A program made the translations under genes and the position numbers. Below are positions 16,703 through 26,049 of a DNA stretch of 54,076 nt, one piece after another. Where the stretch lies: the NCBI GenBank assembly GCA_028284395.1, contig JANQRV010000136.1:1-54076 (forward strand), in the 5' to 3' direction. The notes below the pieces were generated by a model. It was given only the letters and a program-made list of their open reading frames with translations. It did not search any database and was not told the origin of the DNA. The DNA is from Saprospiraceae bacterium (lineage in GTDB: Bacteria; Bacteroidota; Bacteroidia; Chitinophagales; Saprospiraceae). Numbering within the stretch: position 1 is the stretch's first letter; every line of letters begins with the position of its first letter.

Positions 16703-18730
16703 TCAGCTGGTCTGTTTTTCAAGAAGCTCGTGTTGCCTATTGATGACCGGCAAATATTGCTCAAACTCCGTGAGTATTTCATCCAGTAATTCCAGCGCCG
16801 ACTCGTAATCCAACTCATCGATTTTGCTTTCCAATTCCGAAGCCTTATCTGTCAGCCACGTAAGCCCTACCATCGAGAAAGCAGGTTTTACCTTATGCGC
16901 TAGTGCTCTCAACTCTGGCCATTGCCCGGCCTTACCAAATTCCCAGAGCAACTTGATGTTTTCGTTCGCTCCTTCGAGGAAGAGTCCAAACATATCGCAC
17001 GCATACTCAAAATCATCCTCATAGATCTCAATCAAATATTTCACATTGAGTCGGCTATCGTATTCAAAGGTATCATCCGTTACCTTATCTCCTATTCCAT
17101 CATCCTCAACCGGTAAGTACTCACATAAGACCATTTTCAACTTTTCCGGTGCAAAGGGCTTGGTCAAGAATTCGTTCATTCCGATGTCCAGGGCCTTGTA
17201 TTTCTCAGATTCCATCGCCGACGCGGTTAAGGCTATGATAGGAGTTTCCTGATTCAGGTTTTTCTGATTCCGGATCGCAATAGTCGCGTCATAACCATTC
17301 ATATTCGGCATTCTAATGTCCATTATGATCATGTCATACAACTTGTGTCGCGCTTTCTCCACTGCGATCAAACCATCCTCCGCCATATCAAATTTGATGT
17401 TCCATTTCCTCAGCAAACCGCCGATGTACGACCGGTTCATTTCATTGTCCTCTACGATCAGAAGCTCGCTTTGCTCGTTGACTTTATCACTCGGCTTCCC
17501 TTTCTCCTTTTCCTCCGTTCGCCTTATATTGCTATCCTTAAACGGTAGCTCAACGGTGAAGGTCGTTCCAATCCCAAGTGCACTGTCTACGTAGATCATC
17601 CCCTCCAATAGATCGACCAATTGTTTGGTAATGGCCAGTCCCAATCCCGTGCCCCCATATTTGATGCTAGTGGTATTGCTTGCCTGCTTGAAATTTTCGA
17701 AAATGGCTTCCTGCCGATCTCTCGGTATACCAATCCCAGTATCAATGATCTTGAAGCTCAGCAATAAGTCTTCGTCAAACCTTTCTTCTAACTGTACATC
17801 GAGGGTAATCGAGCCTTTTTCGGTAAACTTACTGGCATTCCCCAAAAGGTTGAGGAGTATTCTTTGCAGCAACAGTTCATCACCGATTAGCAATGTATCG
17901 ATTTGGTCGTCGATGAAAGCCCAAAATTCTACCTCCTTACTCTTAGTTTTTAGCTCAAAGGTCTGTTTAAGCGCATTCAACATTCCGTACAAATCAAAGG
18001 GTTGTTGGACTACCTCCACACCGCCAGCTTCGATCTTCGAAAAATCCAAAATATCATTGATCAACTTGTGGAGAATATTTCCGGCGTTTTTCAATGTATC
18101 CAGGTAATTCTTCTGTTCATGTGTCGGTTGTGTATCGTAAAGCAGGTGAGACATGCCAATGATGGCATTTAGCGGGGTCCTGATTTCGTGGCTCATATGA
18201 GCTAAAAATTCCTTTTCAGCTTTTTGAGCAGCTTCAGCCTTTAATTTTGACTGTAACAAGTCGGTTTGCAATTTCTTCCGACTGGTGGTGTCCATAAACA
18301 CCAGAACAACTCCAGTAATTGTCCCATCTTCGCCAAAGAGTGGAATGCCGTTAATATGAGTCCATATCAACCTCCCGTCTTTACGAGTAATCTGAGCTTC
18401 AAATACTGTAGATATACCTTTTCTAAGTTCTCTTTGTCGATCTTTTAGACCTAGGTGAAACTCCTTTGGAAACATAAAAATGATCGACTCGCCCGCTATC
18501 AGTTCCTTCTCCTCATAAGCCGTCATTTCGCAAAAATAATCATTGACAAACCGGGTCACTCCCCTCAAATCCGACTCCACAATTCCCAAGTTTGTATTGT
18601 CAAGAATCCAGCGGTATTTATCTTTTTTGCCCAGCCTTTCTTCTTGACTTCTTAAGAGCTTTTCCAGTCTCTGTCTTTCTATCTTTTCCTCCTCCCACTT
18701 TTGTTTCCAGTTAACAACAGCCTGTTCCAT
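16703..18730 (-). CDS. hybrid sensor histidine kinase: PAS, HisKA, HATPase, receiver and Hpt
   Basis: A 675-residue cytoplasmic signalling protein with no membrane segment. Domains in order: coiled coil (8-40), PAS (about 40-155, ILDNTNLGIVESD ... VFMDTTSRKKL), dimerisation and phosphoacceptor (HMSHEIRTPLN, His181), ATPase with N box (LLGNASKF, Asn298) and G boxes (DTGIGIP, GGTGLGLA), receiver (LLIVEDNEMNR, phosphoacceptor Asp471 in MDIRMPNMNG, LTKPF Lys), and a histidine phosphotransfer domain with ALAHKVKPAFSMVG (His612). All phosphorelay residues are present, so phosphate can pass His-Asp-His inside one protein. No separate response regulator gene is nearby, so the final output is unknown. 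The ligand sensed by the PAS domain cannot be told. Confidence 0.95.
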   Translation of the reverse strand: MEQAVVNWKQKWEEEKIERQRLEKLLRSQEERLGKKDKYRWILDNTNLGIVESDLRGVTRFVNDYFCEMTAYEEKELIAGESIIFMFPKEFHLGLKDRQRELRKGISTVFEAQITRKDGRLIWTHINGIPLFGEDGTITGVVLVFMDTTSRKKLQTDLLQSKLKAEAAQKAEKEFLAHMSHEIRTPLNAIIGMSHLLYDTQPTHEQKNYLDTLKNAGNILHKLINDILDFSKIEAGGVEVVQQPFDLYGMLNALKQTFELKTKSKEVEFWAFIDDQIDTLLIGDELLLQRILLNLLGNASKFTEKGSITLDVQLEERFDEDLLLSFKIIDTGIGIPRDRQEAIFENFKQASNTTSIKYGGTGLGLAITKQLVDLLEGMIYVDSALGIGTTFTVELPFKDSNIRRTEEKEKGKPSDKVNEQSELLIVEDNEMNRSYIGGLLRKWNIKFDMAEDGLIAVEKARHKLYDMIIMDIRMPNMNGYDATIAIRNQKNLNQETPIIALTASAMESEKYKALDIGMNEFLTKPFAPEKLKMVLCEYLPVEDDGIGDKVTDDTFEYDSRLNVKYLIEIYEDDFEYACDMFGLFLEGANENIKLLWEFGKAGQWPELRALAHKVKPAFSMVGLTWLTDKASELESKIDELDYESALELLDEILTEFEQYLPVINRQHELLEKQTS

Positions 18731-19188
18731 CTTTAATTTTTACATACCGTATGAATAAGTAAAACTTTGAAGGCCTCTGTTAAAGGTGCGATTATTGTCT
18801 CAGGAAACTTTTTTCCTCTTACTTCATTCTCATTGACAGTCACAAATATAGATCATCCTATTGCTTACAGTATTGACACTTTACTCGAAATTCGGAAAGA
18901 AAAAACAAGGGGTTCTAATTCCCGAATAATCACTAATTTAATGATTATCAATATTTTGAAAAACTATATAAATTGAATTTATTTAAAATTCATATGAATA
19001 TATACTCAAAAAATTGACAAAATCCGGAGTAAAACCATAAAAAAAGCCGCAGTAGGTACTCATTCAACCTACTACGGCACAAACGCTTGATCTAATTTCA
19101 AATAATAAACAACTTTAATAATAAGTCAAAAGGCTGCGATTTATTCTGGAATGAATTCGGTATTGCTTACGATACCGAATTCCCAATC
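18731..19188. other. intergenic stretch, AT-rich, with kinase promoter and a terminator
   Basis: No gene is seen. On the minus strand TATATTTG (18843-18850) matches the Bacteroidota -7 element TAnnTTTG, about 110 bp upstream of the kinase start. CATAC-C-GTATG (18743-18753) is a near-palindrome 13 bp before that start, and ATTCATATGAAT (18988-18999) is a perfect 12-bp palindrome in a very AT-rich section. The terminator of the metalloprotease gene lies at its right end. Confidence 0.45.
19036..19078 (-). terminator. intrinsic terminator of the first metalloprotease gene
   Basis: GCCGCAGTAGGT (19046-19057) pairs with ACCTACTACGGC (19067-19078). The single mismatch becomes a G-U pair on the minus-strand RNA. 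The A run at 19039-19045 is a U tract after the hairpin when read leftward, so it ends transcription of the gene that stops at 19189. Confidence 0.75.
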
Positions 19189-21738
19189 TTAAGGTTTTAC
19201 TACTGTAAAGCGTTTGACGATTTCTTCACCTTCCGATTGCAACTTCAGGAAATAAGTCCCTTCGGGAAAATTGGACACATCGATTTCCTCGCCATTTCGA
19301 CCTTTCACCATATTCCAATTCATGGACTTCATCAACTGTCCAACAGTATTGTAGATCAATACTTGTGAGTTACTGGCATTGCCGGCATTAAAATTGAGAT
19401 GAAGGAAATCGCTAGCCGGATTGGGTCGAAGGAGCAACTTCTGCTGACCTTTTCCGGAGTCTAAATTATTTTGGTCCAGTTCTTCAAGATTGGCATTATT
19501 ACATGATGTGCCCTCGTATATCTTCACATTGCGGAAGAAAGCATTCCCGTTTTGATCGCCAGAATCGTGGTCAGCCACAAAGAACAACCATTTATAAACT
19601 CCTGAATAATACAGACCGATTGGAATTTGATACTTCACCCATTGCTCATTGCCAGGATAATTATCGTAGTCTCGAATGCCCCAGCGCTGGAATCCGTATA
19701 ATTTAAAGGTCTTACTTGCCGATATGGTCTCGTTGTCGTCCATACCAATACCTAGGATTTCTCCAATAATCGTCGAACCAAATTCAAATTCCAGGACCGT
19801 TGCTGGCGTAACCTGATAATCCAGTTCGATGGCTTTCCACGCATTATTGGCAATAGCTAATGTAGTTCCGTCATCCTGAATTTCATGGATACCGCGGTCC
19901 TGAGCACCACCGTAAGACTGAATGGAATAATCATTGAAGTCAATAGCTAGACAATTGGAGGAACCACCACCGCCACCGGAGCCACTGTCATTCAAACAAA
20001 ATTCTTCGGTTTCGGTAAACCCAAATTGACCACCTTGTACAAGTATACCACCTTCATTATCTCTTAGCGTGTATGACCCTTGGCCATATTCACAACAAAT
20101 TCCGTCACCATAACCATCGACGATTTCAAAATCATAACATCCATCTTTCAAACAGAAGGTCTCCGTCATTTCACTTCCTCTGGTTTCTTTCTTGTAAGGT
20201 CCGCCGGATGCCACTGCCTGACCATTTGCATCTTTGATCGACCAACTGGTCTCCATGGCATAATCATCCAATACGATTCTCAAAGTCACTTCATTATCGG
20301 AGCAATCGGAGTTGCCGCTGCCACCTCCACCATTATCTCCACCTCCATTACCACCGCCATTATCTCCGCCGCCGTTACCGCCTCCACCATTACCACCGTC
20401 TCCACCCCCACCGGTTGAGCATACCTGTAAACAACTGGCTGCCGCCACGCTATTTCGGATTACATTGCCGGGTTGAGTGCCGAAACCCAGACTAAAGTTG
20501 ATTCCGACATTCTTCAAATGACAATAAGACATGATGGTACCACCGTTTGAAGGAACACCGGGATTGCGACATGATCCTTCCTGGAAACCGGCACAACCAT
20601 CTAATGCAGTATTGTTTCCGTTCCAGACGCAAGCATGTGTATGATGGGAGCCAAATAAATGCCCCAGTTCATGGGCAACCACCATGACCGTGAAGGAGTA
20701 GTTGGGAATAGATCTAAAACTACGACCGATACTGGAAAAACTCATCTTTGCTGAAGTAAAGGGATGACAAAGGCCATCTAATACAGCGATTCCTCCGCTG
20801 GCTTTATAGGAAAGCAATTGAGCGAGGTCGCCATTAAAGCTCTTGCGATTGCTTTGAAACCTATTCAGCATTGCCGAACTGCTTGATCCAGAATAGGGAC
20901 TCGGCGTATCCCAGATAAATATTTCAGAGATTTTAATGGTCAAGTCCTCATTGGCGTAAAGCGTTGCCACTTCGTTGAAAATACTGGTGATGTAGTTTGT
21001 GACCTGTGTTGTTCCACCTTTATCTTGGTAAATGTCGTAGTCCACTTCAAAATAAATATTGGTACACTTATCCACAAAGCCAGCAGTTGTGACTGCCGAA
21101 AGTTCATCCTTGGTATAATGAGGTCCCTGGTCTCCTGCTTCACATTCAAATTTGAGTGGTTCCACTCGATCCCGTTCTGAAAACAGCACGTATTGCTCTG
21201 TATTCAACTGCCCGCTCACTTTGTTCAAAACAAGGTTCCCCAATTCCGGTGAACTAAAAACGCCGTTAACCTCATCTCCAACGATGCTAATAGAAGCGAT
21301 CGATTCAGTTTCGCCTTTGATAATACCACGATAATGCATACCGGGATCCACCTCCAATACATTTTCTGAAGAACTGGTACGAATGGTAAATCCATCAGCA
21401 AAGATATCGGCCTTCACCAACTCCAGTTCATAATTTTTTCCTCCTTTTCCTGGAATGGAAAGTTCGATGTGGTGCGGTGTTCTCTCGGAGATCTGTTTCA
21501 ACCCCGGAATAGCAAGATCGAATAATTCAAAATCTGCCAACTCCAACCTTAGATGTTCATTGGCTGCCGGCGTGGTCGATGCAGTCCGGCGGAACAATTT
21601 TACCTTTTCAAAAGAATGTCCCATTTTTTTGCTTTGCTCCACCAATCGGTTAGGAGCTATTTTAGAAAGTTTATTTGTTTGGGCAGATACTGACAGTACG
21701 GAAAAAAGAAAAATGCAGAATGATAATATTCTTCTCAT
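19189..21738 (-). CDS. secreted reprolysin-like zinc metalloprotease with T9SS sorting domain (paralogue 1)
   Basis: I chose the ATG at 21738 because it begins a signal peptide (MRRILSFCIFLFSVLSVSAQ). An N-terminal prodomain (about 20-220) precedes the catalytic domain with HELGHLFGSHHTH (His356, Glu357, His360, His366), the extended zinc motif of M12B-type metzincins, and a downstream Met turn (GGTIMSYCH). Then come a Gly/Asn/Asp linker, a small Cys-rich beta domain (LDDYAMETSW ... DGYGDGICCEYG), a beta-sandwich module (AIDFNDYSIQSYGGAQD ... NAFFRNVKIYEG) and a C-terminal sorting domain (LRPNPASDFLHLNF ... FTVVKP). It is therefore exported by Sec, passed through the outer membrane by the type IX system and either anchored or released. 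It lies 415 bp from a close paralogue with the same domain order. The peptide target is unknown. Confidence 0.92.
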   Translation of the reverse strand: MRRILSFCIFLFSVLSVSAQTNKLSKIAPNRLVEQSKKMGHSFEKVKLFRRTASTTPAANEHLRLELADFELFDLAIPGLKQISERTPHHIELSIPGKGGKNYELELVKADIFADGFTIRTSSSENVLEVDPGMHYRGIIKGETESIASISIVGDEVNGVFSSPELGNLVLNKVSGQLNTEQYVLFSERDRVEPLKFECEAGDQGPHYTKDELSAVTTAGFVDKCTNIYFEVDYDIYQDKGGTTQVTNYITSIFNEVATLYANEDLTIKISEIFIWDTPSPYSGSSSSAMLNRFQSNRKSFNGDLAQLLSYKASGGIAVLDGLCHPFTSAKMSFSSIGRSFRSIPNYSFTVMVVAHELGHLFGSHHTHACVWNGNNTALDGCAGFQEGSCRNPGVPSNGGTIMSYCHLKNVGINFSLGFGTQPGNVIRNSVAAASCLQVCSTGGGGDGGNGGGGNGGGDNGGGNGGGDNGGGGSGNSDCSDNEVTLRIVLDDYAMETSWSIKDANGQAVASGGPYKKETRGSEMTETFCLKDGCYDFEIVDGYGDGICCEYGQGSYTLRDNEGGILVQGGQFGFTETEEFCLNDSGSGGGGGSSNCLAIDFNDYSIQSYGGAQDRGIHEIQDDGTTLAIANNAWKAIELDYQVTPATVLEFEFGSTIIGEILGIGMDDNETISASKTFKLYGFQRWGIRDYDNYPGNEQWVKYQIPIGLYYSGVYKWLFFVADHDSGDQNGNAFFRNVKIYEGTSCNNANLEELDQNNLDSGKGQQKLLLRPNPASDFLHLNFNAGNASNSQVLIYNTVGQLMKSMNWNMVKGRNGEEIDVSNFPEGTYFLKLQSEGEEIVKRFTVVKP
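20315..20413 (-). repeat. GGN/GGD codon repeat encoding a flexible linker
   Basis: Within the first metalloprotease gene, short repeats of GGC/GGT/GGA-type codons with Asn and Asp (GGGNGGGDNGGG pattern) encode about 33 residues of low-complexity linker between the protease and the DGYGDGICC domain. It is a coding repeat likely to vary in length between strains. Confidence 0.8.
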
Positions 21739-22153
21739 GACAGACGATCGGTTTTGAAATTTTTGAAAAAATGATAACAACACATGTTCATGAGTATTGG
21801 AAATACACTGTAGCTTTGATTTCCGGAAGACATGCCTCCGCCAGGCACACTCCCGGCACAAATGATGGGATTGCGAAAACTTCGTTTGGAAATTTTAAAA
21901 CTGATAACTGAGGATAGGATCCGGCTCTCTCTAGAAAAAGCCGTAAGAAGTAATAAAAGGAATGTAAAACCGGGGAAAATTAGTGATCACCTAAATACAT
22001 GGGGGTGAATTCGAGACTAGCAGATAGTATAGTAACCTAAAAACCTGCCTGCCGGTTTCCAGAATAGACCGGCGGCAGGTAGGTATTATTAGTTTAGCTA
22101 ACGCATATAGCTAAAGGTTTAATATATAGTTGTCCAAAAAAAATTCATTTTAT
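21739..22153. other. intergenic stretch between the paralogous metalloprotease genes
   Basis: No gene is seen. It contains a short GC-rich inverted repeat (TGCCT-CCGCC-AGGCA, 21834-21848), the strong hairpin at 22041-22080, and otherwise AT-rich DNA that must carry the promoter of paralogue 1. I found no clear TAnnTTTG element. Confidence 0.5.
22041..22080 (-). terminator. GC-rich hairpin, probable terminator of the second metalloprotease gene
   Basis: ACCTGCCTGCCGGT (22043-22056) pairs with ACCGGCGGCAGGT (22068-22080) over 13 bp with one bulged base. Read leftward it is followed by TTTTTAGG, giving a short U tract. The CCTGCCTGCCGG core resembles another intergenic hairpin at 24784-24858, so it may be a dispersed repeat used as a terminator. 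Confidence 0.65.
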
Positions 22154-24670
22154 TTACGGAATAATTTCGATTTTCTCCACCCAACTCTCTCCATTCAATT
22201 TCACTTCTGCTACGTAAGTCCCTGGAGGTGAATCTGGTAAAGTAATTCCAATCTCATTAAATCCATATTCTATATGGGCTTCTTGCCGCAAGACTGCCTG
22301 CTGAAGTATATTATAAATCGTGACCATCCCTTCGCCGTGATTGGTAGACTTGAACTGAAGTCCAACTGATTCTTTTGCGGGATTGGGAACAATCTTTAAA
22401 TGATTCCCGGCCGAATTAGCCTCCGTTTCAATCATTGAAGGTAGTTCTCCAAACTGATCTCCTGCTCTCAACTCGGATTCACATTCACGGCCATTAAAGA
22501 TCTGCATATTGCGGAAATAGGCATCTCCTTTTGGACTTCCGAAATCATCGTCGCAGATTACGAACAGCCGGTCCATTTTTCCTGTGTAGAATTGGCCCAC
22601 TGGAATCTGGTAGGTCTTCCATACACTGTTACCTTCGTAATCATTGTGGTCTTGCAATCCCCATTTCTGGACACCAAACAATTGAAAAGTCTGGCTACCG
22701 GAAGGCACTTCGTCCGAATCGAAACCGATGGCATGAATATCTCCTTCCTGCGTTGAAGCAAAATCAAATCGCAAGACCGTTTCGGCCGTAATGGTCACGT
22801 CCAGGTGAATGGCTTTCCAGGCACTGTTCTTCAGCACTAAGGTATTACCACTGTGAACCACCAGATGGTTTCCTTTATCTTGTACACCTCCATAACCCGT
22901 GATCTCATAGTCAGAAAAATTCACCTGGATACATTGAACATCTTCAACTGGTGGATCTTCTTCTTTCGAACCGATGGTAAAGGGACTGATCTTTTGGTCA
23001 CTAAATTGGCTGCCGCTGGCCAGAAGAGTTTCATCTTCACCTCTGATCAAAAAGTAACCGTCGCCAAATTTACAACAGATCCCATCGCCGTAATAATCTT
23101 CAATGATGTGCTTATAATTTCCAGCCGGTAATTGAAAGGTTTCAGTAATTACCTGGTTGGAGTATTTTTTTTCGTAAGGTCCTCCGCTGTACCACTCTTT
23201 CCCGTTTTCGTCAACCACATACCAAACTACCTCCATCGGATAATCATCTAGTGCTAGTTTGTAAGTCAGGCTGCTTAAACTTCCATCGGATGCAGGATCT
23301 TCACCATTATTTGGGTCTTCCTCTTCACTTCCAGTATTAGGATCTTCCTCTTCTGCGCAGACTTCCAGACAAGAAGCACTGGCCACCCGATTGCGAATTA
23401 CATTCCCAGGTTGTGGGCCAAATCCGAGACTAAAGTTCGTACCTGCACTTGTCAAATGGCAGTAAGACATGATGGTCCCACCTTCAGAAGGAATCCCCTT
23501 ATTATTGGAGCAGGAACCTTCTACAAATCCAGGACAGCCATCGATGGCCGTATTATTGCCATTCCAAACACAGGCATGGGTATGCATAGAGCCAAATAAG
23601 TGGCCCAACTCGTGTGCTACCACCAATACGGACCACGAATAGTTGGGAAACTGATTGAACTTGGAGGAAACACTTGAAAAACTCATTTTTGCGGCAGTGA
23701 CCGGATGGCAAAGACCAGAGACCACCGCAATTCCTCCGGAAGATTGATAGGATAACAACTGTGCCAGATCGCCATTGAAACTGGTCCGAACCGTTTGAAA
23801 AGTTTGCAACATTTCAAGACTGGATCCTCCGCGATAAGGACTGGCCGAGTCCCAGATGAAGATTTCCGATATTTCAATCTTTACATTTTCATTGGCATAG
23901 ATGGCAGCCACTTCATTGAACAGCCCCGTTACATACGAAACCACTTCTTCGATACTACCTTTATCCTTAAATATATCGTAATCGACTTCGAAATAAATCT
24001 TTGTGCATTTTACTTCTGCCGCCTGAGTGGGTTCATCAATGGTTTCACTCAAACTATAACCTTCTCCAACATCGGGAACCTGACAATAAAATTCTTCGAG
24101 TTTGGTTCCGTCTTTCTCGTGATTAATGATGTAATCGCCGTCAGAGAACGGATCTTCTTCTAAACTAAGGTTGCCAATCGTGGGAGAACTAAACATACCC
24201 ACTAATTCCTGCTTTGTCATACTGAGACTAGCGATTGAAGAAGGATCCCCATCAACGATTCCTCGATAAAAGGCAGCCGTCTCCAAATCATTCTTCCCAA
24301 ATTCTTTCCCGGAACTGGTCCGCACTTTGAAATCTTCACTAACCAGGTCTACTTTAAATAGCTCGACGTCAATGATCACACCATCTCGTGCCGGAATGGA
24401 CATATCGATGGTTTCGGGCTGTTCCATTCTAACGACCTCTGCTTCACGCTCTACCAATTTTAGCAATTGGTGTCCTTGCGGCACCTGTCGGTTTTTCGTA
24501 GCAGCGTTTTTATTTCCGGTAGTGAATAATTCTACATGACGAGAGGAAATTCCATTTTGTTTACTGAGGGCAATTCCTTGTGCAGGGCTTAAAGGATGTA
24601 CTTTCTTTGTTATTTGTCCATTCAATTGGTAGGAAAAAAGCGCAATCATACAGATTAACAAACACCTCAT
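22154..24670 (-). CDS. secreted reprolysin-like zinc metalloprotease with T9SS sorting domain (paralogue 2)
   Basis: An 838-residue protein with signal peptide (MRCLLICMIALFSYQLNGQ). Same architecture as paralogue 1: prodomain, catalytic domain with HELGHLFGSMHTH (zinc His353, His357 and His363; catalytic Glu354) and Met turn GGTIMSYCH, DGYGDGICC-like domain (DYYGDGICCKFG), beta-sandwich module (VNFSDYEITGYGGVQD ... DAYFRNMQIFNG) and a T9SS C-terminal domain (IVPNPAKESVGLQF). The linker after the protease domain is acidic (EEEDPNTG repeats) instead of Gly/Asn. The zinc motif has Met where paralogue 1 has His. Both are likely cell-surface or released proteases. Its own terminator-like hairpin suggests it is expressed independently of paralogue 1. 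Confidence 0.92.
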   Translation of the reverse strand: MRCLLICMIALFSYQLNGQITKKVHPLSPAQGIALSKQNGISSRHVELFTTGNKNAATKNRQVPQGHQLLKLVEREAEVVRMEQPETIDMSIPARDGVIIDVELFKVDLVSEDFKVRTSSGKEFGKNDLETAAFYRGIVDGDPSSIASLSMTKQELVGMFSSPTIGNLSLEEDPFSDGDYIINHEKDGTKLEEFYCQVPDVGEGYSLSETIDEPTQAAEVKCTKIYFEVDYDIFKDKGSIEEVVSYVTGLFNEVAAIYANENVKIEISEIFIWDSASPYRGGSSLEMLQTFQTVRTSFNGDLAQLLSYQSSGGIAVVSGLCHPVTAAKMSFSSVSSKFNQFPNYSWSVLVVAHELGHLFGSMHTHACVWNGNNTAIDGCPGFVEGSCSNNKGIPSEGGTIMSYCHLTSAGTNFSLGFGPQPGNVIRNRVASASCLEVCAEEEDPNTGSEEEDPNNGEDPASDGSLSSLTYKLALDDYPMEVVWYVVDENGKEWYSGGPYEKKYSNQVITETFQLPAGNYKHIIEDYYGDGICCKFGDGYFLIRGEDETLLASGSQFSDQKISPFTIGSKEEDPPVEDVQCIQVNFSDYEITGYGGVQDKGNHLVVHSGNTLVLKNSAWKAIHLDVTITAETVLRFDFASTQEGDIHAIGFDSDEVPSGSQTFQLFGVQKWGLQDHNDYEGNSVWKTYQIPVGQFYTGKMDRLFVICDDDFGSPKGDAYFRNMQIFNGRECESELRAGDQFGELPSMIETEANSAGNHLKIVPNPAKESVGLQFKSTNHGEGMVTIYNILQQAVLRQEAHIEYGFNEIGITLPDSPPGTYVAEVKLNGESWVEKIEIIP

Positions 24671-25347
24671 AGCTTTTAGTTTTTTACTTAATGATGATTG
24701 AATAATTCACCCCAAAGCCTTTCGGAATAAGTAATCCCGAGTCAACTCATCCAGCCTCGTTTCTTCTGCCGACTAGGTTTGGCCTCCGGCAGCAGGCAAG
24801 GCAATCCCACCTCAATCCTTAGTGGATTAATAGAATTGGATCTTCCTGCTTGCCGGAGAAAAACCTGTTTAATCGACCTGCTTGGACCGACTTTGAGTTA
24901 AAAAGTTTGAAAACCACTGTTGCCCTGGCAGCAAATCCCGTCGAGTTTACCGCAATGCGAACAGCTAAAGCGATGGCCGGAATCAAAAGTGAATTTCCGA
25001 CTACAGATAGTTGTGAATCTTCCCTTCAGGGAATGAATACATTCCTATGAAGTGTGTTAATGCTAGATTACTTTGTGTTTGTGAGAATGTTGTAAAAGAT
25101 ATGATGATGCTACACCCAGGCCTAACGTCCCTGATAAACCCGGATGTCGGATAGTTCTTTTCAGCTGATCATTTGATCGTTAACTTACCGTGGCGCAGGT
25201 CGCTCAATACGACCGGACCCTTCAAGAAAGTTTAGATCAGCCTAGCAAAAAAATGATAGTGTTTGAAGAAAATGTGGAGATGTGAAGGCTTCAAATCAAT
25301 TAGGAAAGTTGTACACTATTCCAATAGACAATAATGATGCCAAAAAA
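24671..25347. other. 677-bp intergenic stretch with an imperfect long hairpin
   Basis: I see no gene I can support; the only open frame (66 codons from 24850, plus strand) has no recognisable features. CTCCGGCA..GCAGG (24784-24807) and its gapped complement at 24838-24858 form an imperfect stem-loop. A small GGTCG/CGACC hairpin is near 25198-25214. The left end must contain the promoter of paralogue 2. Confidence 0.45.
24784..24858. repeat. imperfect GC-rich inverted repeat
   Basis: The left arm starts CTCCGGCAGCAGGCAAG; the right arm ends CTTCCTGCTTGCCGGAG. They pair over about 18-20 bp with small gaps. The core is similar to the hairpin at 22041-22080, which suggests a shared small dispersed element around the metalloprotease genes. 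Confidence 0.45.
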
Positions 25348-25962
25348 CTATCCCATCTCAGAAACGACCTCTTTTACTTCTGGTACCATCCGTTTGAGCA
25401 TTCCCTCAATTCCCGCTTTTAAAGTAACGGTAGAAGATGGGCACCCGCTGCAAGAACCCTGCAGTACAACAGTTACAATGCCTTCGTTAAAAGATTTGAA
25501 TTCTATATTTCCTCCGTCCATTTCGACGGCGGGCTTGACGTAGGTATCGATGAGTTCTTTGATCTTTTTAACCAACTCTGCCTCATCACCCGTGTATTCG
25601 TAGCTCGCTCCTCGTTCTGCTTCAATCTGTGCCATTGCTTCCTCAAAACCATCTTTGAGGATCAAGCCACCTTCATCTACAAATTTTTTGATAAAGGACT
25701 TCAGATTGAGCATGATGTCCTCCCAGGCGTAGTTAAATTCCTTCGAAACGGTCACAAAATTGTTGCAAATATAGACCCCCTTTACGTATGGAAACTCAAA
25801 AAGTGCAGTGGCCAATGGAGACCACTCCTGAGCCAACGCTTCCTCTCTAAAATCGGCAGTACCCCGGTACAACATCCGATTGGTAACGAATTTCAAGGAC
25901 TCGGGATTAGGCGTCTGCTCGGTATATAACATCACTGGACTCTGGCTCGAAGTATTACTCAT
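25348..25962 (-). CDS. nfuA: Nfu-type iron-sulfur cluster scaffold/carrier protein
   Basis: A 204-residue protein with the N-terminal Nfu domain (YTEQTPNPESLKFVTNR, near residues 13-100) and a C-terminal NifU-like domain with the cluster-binding CSGCPSS (Cys171 and Cys174), preceded by VKPAVEMDGGNIEF. Two such proteins would bind one 4Fe-4S cluster between them and hand it to target enzymes in the cytoplasm. The annotated ATG is at 25962, but a consensus -7 element (TAAATTTG) ends only four bases before it. Met11 (25932), where the conserved homology begins, may therefore be the true start. It stands alone, not with other iron-sulfur assembly genes. Confidence 0.95.
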   Translation of the reverse strand: MSNTSSQSPVMLYTEQTPNPESLKFVTNRMLYRGTADFREEALAQEWSPLATALFEFPYVKGVYICNNFVTVSKEFNYAWEDIMLNLKSFIKKFVDEGGLILKDGFEEAMAQIEAERGASYEYTGDEAELVKKIKELIDTYVKPAVEMDGGNIEFKSFNEGIVTVVLQGSCSGCPSSTVTLKAGIEGMLKRMVPEVKEVVSEMG

Positions 25963-25966
25963 TTTG

Positions 25967-25974
25967 CAAATTTA
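25967..25974 (-). promoter_or_regulatory. TAAATTTG promoter -7 element of the nfu gene
   Basis: On the minus strand TAAATTTG matches the Bacteroidota TAnnTTTG consensus exactly and a TTTTA stands about 17 bp further upstream in place of the -33 TTTG. It ends four bases before the annotated ATG, so the transcript would start at or after that codon. Confidence 0.5.
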
Positions 25975-26049
25975 TAGTTCGGTAATAGGGTAAAATCTCC
26001 CCATTTATGTAAATAAACAGAAAAATTCGAAGAAAGTTATCGAAGAAGT

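Noticed and set aside
17625..18107. 160-codon open frame opposite the histidine kinase
   Set aside because: It lies fully inside a well-supported coding sequence on the other strand and its serine- and leucine-rich translation is typical of an antisense shadow.
20315..20413. tandem short repeats that look like a minisatellite or CRISPR-like array
   Set aside because: The units are irregular triplets encoding Gly, Asn and Asp in frame within the metalloprotease gene; there are no spacers or regular direct repeats.
24850..25050. 66-codon open frame on the plus strand in a long intergenic stretch
   Set aside because: The translated sequence shows no signal peptide, membrane segment or recognisable motif, and it starts inside the arm of an inverted repeat. 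It is probably chance.
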